A stretch of 60,000 nt of DNA from Liolophura sinensis (Eukaryota; Mollusca; Polyplacophora; Chitonida; Chitonidae): assembly GCF_032854445.1 (NCBI RefSeq), contig NC_088304.1, positions 35,637,551 to 35,697,550 of the forward strand, in the 5' to 3' direction. Below are positions 47,386 to 57,733 of this stretch, one piece after another (the first letter of the stretch is position 1; each line of letters opens with the position of its first letter). Under the pieces are notes generated by a model, which worked only from the letters and a program-made list of their open reading frames with translations, had not been told where the DNA came from and did not search any database. The position numbers and the translations under genes are program-made.

Positions 47386-47667
47386 TCGTACTTGTTGCTG
47401 CTTTGCTTGGCAGCAGCAGTGAGAGGTTAGAGCTAAGAAACCAGACTGGCTGGTCTGGTGTCACCATAGTGCGACTACGTGGGGTGTCATGTCTGGTGTC
47501 TTTGGCATGATACTTTACTGGTGGCAGCACTTTGGCGGCATGGACCTACCCTGCCACAAAAAGACACAGTATATATATACACACACTTAATGACTCCTTG
47601 TTATCATTTGACTGAAAAATAATTAAGTACAGCGTTAAACCTCAAGCATTCATTCATTCATTCAAAC
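47386..47667 (-). repeat. Dispersed repeat head flanking the 51-bp array
   Basis: In reverse it reads GAATGAATGAATGAATGCTT, then GAGGTTTAACGCTGTACTTA and TTTTTCAGTCA, matching the copy at 178-352. Downstream it continues without a break into the first 51-bp unit. This gives the array a single-copy ancestor within a known repeat architecture. Confidence 0.65.
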
Positions 47668-49564
47668 TTTTTCAACCAACTCTGCAACCACATTTTGAAA
47701 CATTCTGAAAGAGTTATGGGATGTAGAGAAATAATTTGCACAGTTTTATGAAGTTCACATCTTTAATGACATGAACAAATCATTTTAGTGACATTTTCAT
47801 AATAATTGTATGAATAAATCCCCCTGAAAAAATTGCTTTAGTTGAAAAGGTTGAATATTTACAGTGTGTCAGTTACAGGATTTGTGTTTCATCAATAGTT
47901 TAATTATTTACACATTTATGTTGCTCATACAGTTTATGAAAGTTTATTTGATGCCTGATTTCTGTAAACTTTAACTATCAGTCAGTTCACAAAAACACCA
48001 CTGTTGAGGCGAACTGTTCTGACGTCAATGTCAGTTTAAATTTATGATAAACAAGTCTTTCAACCATGTCTAAAGTTGCCAAGTAACATCTGTGCGTTGA
48101 GCTCTATCAAAGACCACAAATGTTTCTCTGCCATTTACATGTATTTGGGATTTTTTTCCTTCCCCTTGATATCTGTCAGTCTGTGCATCATGATATAATT
48201 GTAACCATTTTTTTTTGTTTTTGTGACAAGAGCCAATTATATATGTAAAAGTAACAATAACAGAGCCTAGAGCATACTGGTAACACTATAAAACATTCTC
48301 AGCCATAAAAGCTAGATGACAGCATAGATTCTTACATACATCTGACTCAGGGTTGGGTTTCATGACAAGGATGTGTACATGAACAAGTCTGAACACACAA
48401 TTCATACCCCTCACGGCCCATGTGCCGCTCTCTACACTCTCTTTACATCACTGCCACCAACAGACAAGCTTAACCTTTGGAGCTTGTGAGACGGAGATAT
48501 GCTTGTTTACACTTAGCCTCACCACTTTTGTCTTGGAGCAAAAATTTCCAATCAGCATTCATCACTAAAATTGTTTCAGGTTTTGGTTTATAGACTCATG
48601 TTGTACATGTTTGAAATCACAAGGGTGCATGTATATAAAGCATTACTAGAAACAAATGTTGAGATGGATTTTTTTGTGTTAACTGACATCACTGCCTGCC
48701 TCATCACCATGACCCCAGTGACCGTTGTTCCAAATTTCTGTACAAAGCTAATGTAGAGAGCGACGCATGTGCTGTAAGAAGTATGCATACACTGGGTCAT
48801 CAGAAGTTATAATTCTGTACAAAAATACACGTACATTCATGAATAAATCATCATCTTTAGATTCTGAATAAAAATAACTCCCATGAAATTTTTCAAAATT
48901 CTGTCATAAATAAATGTGATCTACTTGTACACCAATCTGATCCTGTTTTGACAGGTTTTCAATGTCCTCACAGAATCTATGCACATTACGCTGAAGGTTA
49001 CCACTACTGTTGTCAGACTTGCATTATCAACATTAGCCTTCAATATCTGAAAAATCTGCCTTACCAGCAAAAAGGTTATAAATGTGAAATTTACCTTGCA
49101 AAGTTTGATAAAGCAAATTATTTTTGCTACACCCAGGGGGTTTGCCAAAGTACGATCATGTATTGACCATTTAGCTACATGAGAAAGTTTACATGCACAA
49201 CTCAAGCCTTTAGACAACTAACTGTTCTGACTGTTTACTAAGCAGTACTGAGTGAGTAGCCAAACCTGTTTTCATGGGTAACAGACTTTCAGTTTGATGA
49301 TTTTTTAACCAGACATCCATCAATGGGTACACATATAACATGTGGAGCACGCTTCGCTGTCAATTTCCTCAGCAGATGAAGTTTTATCAGCCCACTTTAA
49401 TAACTGAGGCAGACATGATTACATCACATCTTTTTTTACTTCAGTCTTTTTCCTTTTGTTCTTTTTCTATGCCCTTTTATGTAACCTCTGCACGAACTCA
49501 ACGATCCTTCACCCTAAATTTTGAGAGCTGCAACATTCAACATTGTATTTGCCATAGGTTAGTA

Positions 49565-49609
<45 letters not shown>

Positions 49610-50599
49610 ATAATAGTTCTGTAGAGGTTCTCCGCGAGAAAGAGGGAGGGACAGGGATGGACAGAGAAAGAGAGCGAGGAAATTTCTTATTCACAACTGT
49701 GAATGTGGTAAACCTTTGTATCACCTCTGCCACACTGATTTATCAGGCCACTGAACCATCACCATCTGGCCACCAATCAAACTTGCCTCCAGACACCCTT
49801 ACATAAATCTCCTGTCATTCCAGAGCTACAGCCAGCTCTACAAACATCCCACAGAGGAAGTCTTACACAAACAACTGAAACTTTGTACACTGGCAGCCAA
49901 GGTTTTGAAGCCAGGACTAATACATGTACAGTGCAATGCATAATACACATAAATCTCTGAAGAAGCTATTGTCATTTCCATTTGTTCTTTATTTGATTGG
50001 TGTTTAACAGCAAAGAATTCTGGCTATAAGGAGAGAGGTCAGGTTTATAGATGGTCTTACATGAAGTTTTTTGAGACCACTTGTTTTTTCCGTGTAAAAA
50101 TCCAATAATAATAACTGAGCACACTGTGTCAGACTGCATGTACATGAATGCAAGAGAAAATCTAAGAGAACATGTGAGAATATCCAAGACTACACATGAG
50201 AAAATCCAAGAGAACACGTGAGAAAATCCAAGAAATGCATGTGAGAAAACCCAAGAGAACACATTTGAGAAATCTAACACATGTGTGAAAGTCTGAGTTA
50301 CTTGCCAAATGCTGCGGGTTTACTGCAGGCACTTCAATTCAGTTTGGAGCTGCAACCCATGAAGCAGGCCACTATAGCAGTGAGAGTGATATATTCTGGA
50401 GTACACTGAAAAAACAGCACCCAATCTGTGTACATCAAATGACACAGTCCACATACTAAACATATCAGTGACAAGATGCCTGAGTACAGCTTAACATGGT
50501 ACCAAATACATACGCTTTCATAAATGTTAAACATTTGTACATGTAAACAATCTGTACATTTACACCTATAGTATGGACTACAAGTGGCATACTTGTAGT
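47668..50599. other. No gene seen
   Basis: Contains an AT microsatellite at about 49570-49612 and a minus-strand SINE 3' fragment at 49985-50020 (TTTATTTGATTGGTGTTTAA). A degenerate repeat of GAGAAAATCCAAGAGAACAC type lies at 50150-50275. Open frames lack family features. Confidence 0.4.
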
Positions 50600-50729
50600 A
50601 AGCTGCAGATAATCGTGGTATTCCCCAGGCTCTGCAAGGTTTCCTCCCACTGTAATGCTGGCCACCGTCATATAAGTGAAATATTCTAGAGTGCAGTATA
50701 AAACACCAATCAAACAAATAAATAAATTC
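50600..50729 (+). mobile_element. tRNA-derived SINE, 5'-truncated
   Basis: TTTCCTCCCACTGTAATGCT, GGCCACCGTCATATAAGTGA, AAATATTCTAGAGTGCAG and AACACCAATCAAACAAATAA. The head is missing. Confidence 0.8.
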
Positions 50730-50744
50730 AAGTACATGTACATG

Positions 50745-50996
50745 TCCTTACATGAAAATCTTCTGATTTTAGCAGGGCACCACTGATATACCTGTAATTA
50801 CATGTAAATCTTCTGATTTTAGCAGAGCACCCCGTATATACCTGTAATTACATGTAAATCTTCTGATTTTAGCACAGCACCCCGTATATACCTGTAATTA
50901 CATGTAAATCTTCTGATTTTAGCAGGGCACCCCGTATATACCTGTAATTACATGTAAATCTTCTGATTTTAGCAGGGCACCACAGATATACATGTA
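50745..50996. repeat. 50-bp tandem repeat, five copies
   Basis: Unit AATTACATGTAAATCTTCTG then ATTTTAGCAGGGCACCCCGT. Copies differ at very few positions. Confidence 0.93.
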
Positions 50997-51835
50997 ATAA
51001 CATGCATGCGTTTTCACTCTTCACCTAGGAGACAACCAAATACATAACCATGCCTGCACATGAACGTGACATGTAATCTGCCCTCCCATACTTTAGAAAT
51101 GGCCCTATTTTGGCCACCTAGTTTCTGCTAGTGACCTATCAACCCCTGGCAGTATACCAGCTGTAGGAAACAGTAATGCTAAACTGTTTGTGTGACATCT
51201 GTACCAGGAAAGTCTTGGCTATAATCTAATAGAGTGTCTGTCTAGATACAAGTGAAATGTCTGGTTAGATTGAACAGATAAGTCCATCAGCAGTACCAGG
51301 AGTAGCAGCAGTAGCATCTGGAGTCAGTGGGCCAGCCTGCACAGTTAGACCCCTGGTGTAGTGTATAAACAGCAGTCTGTGGCCAGGATATTGCCACACT
51401 TGAACCCTGACTCTTCATTTAGGTTCTGCCCCACCACCAGGAAGGAGACAATCTTAATTTTGTTTGCATGCACAAATGCAGCTGTAGATTAGAACGTGTG
51501 GAATTCTCAAAAAGCAGTTGACACGTTTTATCTATATGCACAAATTGTAACAATGTAAATGTAAACTAATTGTCATTAGAATATTTCTTTTATTCTTAGA
51601 AACAAAATTATGCAGATACAGTGTAGCTTCCAAATAAGGCCTCATTGTAAATTTATTCCATTGCTGCCATTCTAATTTTCACTTAATAAAATGCCTCTCA
51701 AGTAACTTGAAGAAGGAAACCACAAGTGCTTGGATTTTATGGTCAACCACTCAAAAAGATTTATGAGAGCAGATGAATAAATTACTCAAATTTTACTTGT
51801 TTTTAGTCTCTCAGTAAAATAGGCAGTGCAGGGGT

Positions 51836-51906
51836 TGCGTGTGCACCTGTAGGGTGGTTACGTGTGCACCTGTAGGGTGGTTACGTGTGCACCTGTAGGG
51901 TGGTTA
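51836..51906. repeat. 23-bp tandem repeat, three copies
   Basis: GTGTGCACCTGTAGGGTGGT plus TAC, three adjacent copies of which the first is slightly diverged. Confidence 0.9.
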
Positions 51907-51919
51907 CAGATACAGGTAC

Positions 51920-52385
51920 ATCAGCACCAAAACACCTCACCAGAAATCTGAACTCAAACACCTCACAAGGAATTTGTGCCCCAATACCTCACCAGAAATT
52001 TACACCAAAACATTTCACCAGAATCTTGCACCAAAAGACCTCACCAAATATTAGTAACAAAACACCTCACCAGAAATTGACGAAGAATTTGAACCAAAAC
52101 AATTCACCAGAAATATGTACCAAAATACTTCACCAAAATATTGTACCACAACACTTCACAAAAATTGTACCATAACACTTCATAAAAATTGTACCACAAC
52201 ACTTCACAAAAAATGTACAATAACACTTCACAAAAAATGTACCAAAACACCTCACCAGGAATCTGTACCAAAACACTTCATCAGAAATTTGCAGCAAACA
52301 GTCTTACTAGGAATTTGTACCAAAATACTTCACTGGGAATATGTACCAAAACACTTCACCACGGAATTGCAGCAAAACCAGGAAT
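51920..52385. repeat. Degenerate 25-27-bp minisatellite
   Basis: About seventeen units of the type ACCAAAACACCTCACCAGAA then ATTTGT. Periodic peptides such as NTSQKMYQ in open frames are by-products of the unit. Confidence 0.88.
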
Positions 52386-54246
52386 TGCTAAAAAGCACTA
52401 ACAACAAATGCGACTGTACAACCACAAGCATGATTTTGTTTCTGTGATACGCCATTCTGGGGCTTGTAGGGAGACCTGTTTTGTGGCAGATGACTGGTGA
52501 CCCTGAAAACTGAGGAAGAGAACGTGGAAGAATTTAAGTTCTCTGTAGTGAAATCCAGCCAAGAGAAAAGTTCTGGGGCCTAAAACTGTAGCAAGGAAAC
52601 AATTTGCAAGTCTAGTGATGAGCCGATCTCGTGCTGTTACTGGCAACGTAACCCCAGCAATCTCTTACATCTGGCCACATGTGATTCACCCAGGGTTTTG
52701 CCAAGAAATCTAGAATTCACCGCTTTATGGCTGATATCTGGTGGCCCGATCTCTCTAGCTCATTTCACCAGTTATCAACAAACTGCTTCTCCAGGCCAGC
52801 TTCCTTCATATTACACAAATTCCGCAGTCGTTGGCATAATTTTCACATTATCGCTCGAGTCGTTCTTTAGCTATCAGATGCAATGTCTTCATTAGCCCCC
52901 GTGCAAAAACTCACCCTTTCGCAATAAAGCATTCACCCAAGGTGAGGGCTCAGAGAAAGGCGTCAGAAAATATGATTTCATTAAAGAGGTTTTTGCGATG
53001 ATGTATTGCCTCACATTGCCTTCCAAATGACTGCATCAACAGCCTGGACACATATTCATCATGTAAGCCGTGACTATCGTTACACTGCAGTTCTACCATA
53101 TAACTCATAAGCAGCCTTCTCTACACTGAACCTACACTCAAGTCTCAATAAAACTCCACATATAGACTTACAGATGTGTGGTTTGACATGTAAACTTGGC
53201 TTGCCTATACTCAGCACTGCAAGCCATGAAACATGAGTGATAGGTGAACTCAGAAACACCATTATTTAGGCGTTGTTTCCTTGTCAAACCAATCAAGCAA
53301 TGTAGCTGGCAAATTATGAATCCCTTTTCAGGGCAGATATAGGCTAACACCCAGCTACAAACCCACATCTGTCATTTCCACTGGCTACAGAAATGCTAAT
53401 CACTGCAATGCGTTTTAATAATTGTCAGCATCAATATGGCACTAAATACTACAAACTCAGATTTGAGCAGACAAGCTTTGAAATTTAGTTCTATTCAAGT
53501 TTTAATGCTGAGTGTCATGAGCATTGTTCCCAACTGTCAAATTCTGGGATACCCCGCTCTGAATTATTGTTGTCACAGTTGGCCAGGCAATCAATTTACA
53601 TAAATCGATTGATGTAGAGTTAATATCGCACAAGATCCAGTCCCATAAAACAAAACCAGCTAGGAATTAATAACCCATTTACATACATCCCGTCGTACAA
53701 ATAGTTCAAATTAAACCTTCCGGAACAATTAACTCAGCTCTATTACAATGATAATCAATGGCAAAATGTTTAAATTATACATTTGTAATAAAATTATTTT
53801 TTTTCATTATTAAAGCCACTCATAATTACAATGTAACAAACGTAGATAAAAGGCTTCTAAAGTTTCTGAAAAATCGATACATGAACTGGATGGCCAATTT
53901 CATCAGTACTGAGAATTACAGAAACACAGGATTCAATATCCCCTGTACATGCAAACGTTTCCCAGAGGTAAAGTAGAAAGGCTTGGTTTAATGCAAAGAA
54001 GCAATTGTCTGTAAGTTTCTGCACATCAACAGTGTGCCTTGAAGTACACAGTACATCTACCTTCATGTGGTAAATCTGGACATAGCCTGCCTAAAAAAAC
54101 CCTGGTACAAGTGAAGTATTGTTTTGTTCTTTTGTGTAATACAGGGTTAGAAATATGTATAATTTTTTGTTTCCTACCTATCACCTCCAGCAATCCAAAA
54201 TTTGACAAAATCAGGCACACAAAATTTGACCTAAAGCCTTGAAATA
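52386..54246. other. No gene seen
   Basis: Lower A/T in 52450-52950 with no recognised exon. Minus-strand open frames there show no family signature. Confidence 0.4.
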
Positions 54247-54450
54247 CATGTATGTAGCTTTTTCTGTTCACATATTGTCTGATGTGTTTATGTATGTGGC
54301 TTTTTCTCTACACATATTGTCTGATGTGTTCATGTATGTGGCTTTTTCTGTTCACATATTGTCTGATGTGTTTATGTATGTGGCTTTTTCTCTACACATA
54401 TTGTCTGATGTGTTTATGTATGTGGCTTTTTCTGTCACATATGTTTGCAA
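54247..54450. repeat. 42-bp tandem repeat, about five copies
   Basis: Unit ATGTATGTGGCTTTTTCTGT then CACATATTGTCTGATGTG. It is 14 codons long, so a MYVAFSVHILSDVF periodic frame stays open. It lacks any other protein feature. Confidence 0.92.
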
Positions 54451-54605
54451 GACTGTTTCAAAATGTCTATAAATGACAGGTACATGTATATAATGTAAAT
54501 CGAACTGGATGAGCACACGTTTCATTGGTCATCATTTTGAAGAGTTCAAAAGCATATTTTTCTTTGGAATTTATGCATACAATTATTATGTAAATGATGC
54601 TAAAA

Positions 54606-54809
54606 ATCATTTGTTTGTGTCCTGAGTATGCAAGCTCCATACAACTGTGCAAATCATGCCTCTACACCCCACAATCATTTGTTTGTGTCCTGAGTATGCA
54701 AGCTCCATACAACTGTGCAAATCATGCCTCTACACCCCACAATCATTTGTTTGTGTCCTGAGTATGCAAGCTCCATACAACTGTGCAAATCATGCCTCTA
54801 CACCCCCCA
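54606..54809. repeat. 68-bp tandem repeat, three copies
   Basis: Unit ATCATTTGTTTGTGTCCTGA, GTATGCAAGCTCCATACAAC, TGTGCAAATCATGCC, then CTCTACACCCCAC. The copies are essentially identical, so the expansion is recent. Confidence 0.94.
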
Positions 54810-55199
54810 GTTCTCTCGGAATGATTTAAAATATTGCATGCAGAGGCAGTGGACAAGGTTAAAGCATTAGGGTAGGTGCAGGCACATACAAATCACAAGC
54901 AATATAGTGCAGCACAGAAAGGTGTGAATTTACACATCTTGGAAATACAGTACAGCCCACATCAAAACGGAAAGTTATCGGGTTTTCTTTCGCGTATCTA
55001 TCGGGTGTCTCTCGACTCTCTCTCGGCTTTCTCTCGCGTTGTTATCGCGTTTTTCCCCCCACCCCCCGCCAGCCTAATCACCGAGACTGTTTACTGTCAT
55101 GGGGTGGGGAGGTGAGGGGCGGTCCGAGACGCCAACATAGTCCCGGGAGCACACCGTGTAAGCCTAGCATGCTATCTATCGACAGGTCTATCGCAGGTC

Positions 55200-55738
55200 T
55201 ATCGCCGGTGGATTAACGGCCTTTCCGTACCCAATATGTTAATATCCGAACCATCTATGTGATTACCAAACTAATAATCTGTGCTTTACAGTTTCACGTA
55301 ATTAATAAATGCAATATTCATTAAAACTTTTGGCATTTTAAGGATCGCCAAAGACAAAGGTGAATAATGGCCGTTAAAGTTAGCCTGATGCATTCCAAAC
55401 GTTTGTCTCGGTAACTGTTGTACATTTTTAGTAAACGTTTTGTGGATATGAAATGCTTGTATATATTTTCTGATTTGTAGGTGGTAAGTATATTCTCGAG
55501 TTCGAAGACGACATCATGCCGTGTTCCTGTAAACTGGAGGATTACTGGCGATGCTGTGGATTACTGCGTGGAGCGGAGGCCTTATTTAGACGGATTATAT
55601 CTTATTATCAGTACTCAAAACAAGACTTTATTTCAGATTTTTTCTTATTACTACACTGTATACCAATTACTTGTATGTTGGTGAACGCAAAACATGTACA
55701 TACAAGATTGTTTTAATAACTTTCACAACGTCTTATAA
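55200..55738 (+). repeat. Internal 0.55-kb duplication, copy a
   Basis: From ATCGCCGGTGGATTAACGGC through GTCTCGGTAACTGTTGTACA to ATCATGCCGTGTTCCTGTAA. The segment repeats at 55859-56443. An exon-like piece starts after TTTGTAG with GGTAAGTATATTCTCGAG (GKYILEFEDDIMPCSCKLED in one frame). I do not recognise that peptide; it may be a captured gene fragment or chance. Confidence 0.85.
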
Positions 55739-55858
55739 AGAAATCCTCTTTGAACATTTCTGTTGGTTTTCTAATACCAAAAATCTATACGGTAAATTAC
55801 TCTTTGATCCGAATTGACGATAAAAATAACATTGAATAACAATTTATAGATATCAGCT

Positions 55859-56443
55859 ATCGCCGGTGAATTAACGGCCTTTCCGTACCCATTCTGTTAT
55901 ATACATGTATATATATAGGGGATGCGTTTAAAGTTCAGAACTCTTCCAAATAGGAAAATATCCGAACCATCTTTGTGATTACCAAACTAATAATCTGTGC
56001 TTTACAGTTTCACGTAATTAATAAATGCAATATTCATCAAAACTTTTGGCATTTTAAGGATCGCCAAAGACAAAGGTGAATAATGGCCGTTAAAGTTAGC
56101 CTGATGTATTCCAAACGTTTGTCTTGGTAACTGTTGTACATTTTTAGTAAACGTTTTGTGGATATGAAATGCTTGTATATATTTTCTGATTCGTTGGTGG
56201 TAAGTATATTCTTGAGTTCGGAGACGACATCATGCCGTGTTCCTGTAAACTGGAGGATTACTGGCGATGCTGTGGATTACTGCATGGAGCGGAGGCCTTA
56301 TTTAGATGGATTATCCCTTATTATCAGCACTCAAAACACAAGACTATTATTCCAGAATTTTCTCATTACTACATCTTTACGTCATGTTGGTGAATGCAAA
56401 ACATGTGCATGCAAGATAGATTTAATAGATTTCACAACGGCTT
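55859..56443 (+). repeat. Internal 0.55-kb duplication, copy b
   Basis: Matches 55200-55738 closely, with about 65 extra bases after CCTTTCCGTACCCATT (TATACATGTATATATATAGG region). The same ATCATGCCGTGTTCCTGTAA block is kept, but the acceptor-like TTTGTAG has become TTCGTTG. Small indels shift the downstream frame. Confidence 0.85.
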
Positions 56444-57733
56444 AGGACTATGTGCATTCTCCGATGTTTTTTCCTTTTGATTTCCAAATATCTGTAGGCC
56501 TACAATAAAACTCTCTTTATTTGCACCGAGGTAAAAACGAAAACACCACTCCAGTGTCGTTTCTCCCCCAAATGCCGGATGTATTTCGTGTTCATAACTA
56601 TTTCCATTGAAATGGAAATAGTTGAACGATCTTTTCTGGCAACACGACTTATAGTATATGCTTTGCCATCTTCTGGAATCAATTAGTCCGCATTAGGCAA
56701 ACCTTTACACCTGTTATCTGTAGTTTAAACTAGCCTTCTGTTTCATAAACGTGTAAGTCTTCCAAAGCTGCGGTATACATATTCACCAAATTTCTGTGTA
56801 TAGTGCAATATGTTTGTCAGCGATTTAATGATTTGCCTTTAAAATACAAGTACTTCATTTGTGGTGGGTGAGATGGGGGAGGGTGCAACAATTTGATAAC
56901 AATCGTGATTCACATGCAAGATCCGAGATGAAGTATTGCTATACAAATACACACAGGCCTACATGTATGCGCTCTCCTTAAAATTTAATTCCTTACATTT
57001 ATGAAGCGCATATTGGGTAGCGTTTATATTAAATTCAATCGACATCTTGCAATATTTTTAAAGATTTGCAAATCGTATGCGGCCCATTCTGCTTTATTTG
57101 TTGAAGTAGATTAGGCCTTTTTCGAGCGATATAATATGGACGTATAAATACGAGTTGCCGAAATAGGTTTTATTTTAAATTTTCATTCATTTGAAACAGA
57201 ACCGGTGGTTTATTGACAAGATTTAAAAATTGACGTAAATATGTTCATACACTACTGTATTTGTAGATTTAAACCCGAAAACTTGGCTCTTTAAAAATTC
57301 AAGGACTTTTGCAAGGTCATCCTTATTGCGGTAAGCAGATTACTCGTTTACGTCTGCCGTGTTCAATATCCTTTGGTCCTTTCCTTACATCCTTTTTAAT
57401 TTTACTGTATATGAGTGAAAGCGAGACTGAAGAATATCTAGCAATGACCGATGACAGACATACCGGTAGGCCGTATGCCATGTTAACCCGACTTGTGGAT
57501 TCATCGTGCGCCGTCGGACCACATGTGGAGCGTTGCAGCTGTAAGCACAGGCTACGCACAGCTGGACTACATTTTCACCGATTGATGTACTCGTGAGCCC
57601 GCCGAATGGGGTGGATATCCCCTTTTCTCTGCACGAGATATCGCGTTGTTACCGCGTGTCTATCGACTATCTATCCTCTATCTACCGCGGGTCTAACGCG
57701 TTAGATTTCCGTTTTGATGTGGGCTGTACTGTA

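Larger units (their letters stand above)
54946..57733. mobile_element. Transposon with perfect 28-bp inverted ends at TA (Tc1/mariner-like)
   Basis: 54946-54973 (TACAGTACAGCCCACATCAA then AACGGAAA) is the exact reverse complement of 57706-57733. With TA as target duplication the inverted repeats begin CAGTACAGCCC, as in the Tc1/mariner group, and the element is 2.78 kb. Short TCTATCG and CGCGTTGTTA motifs cluster inside both ends (55000-55060, 55165-55210, 57635-57700) and may be protein-binding sites. No transposase domain is recognisable. A 95-codon open frame at 57309-57596 has no known motif. Inside sit two diverged copies of a 0.55-kb segment. Confidence 0.82.

Noticed and set aside
57309-57596. 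95-codon frame inside the TA-flanked transposon as transposase
   Set aside because: No DDE/D-type or helix-turn-helix motif is visible, and it is far too short for a transposase.
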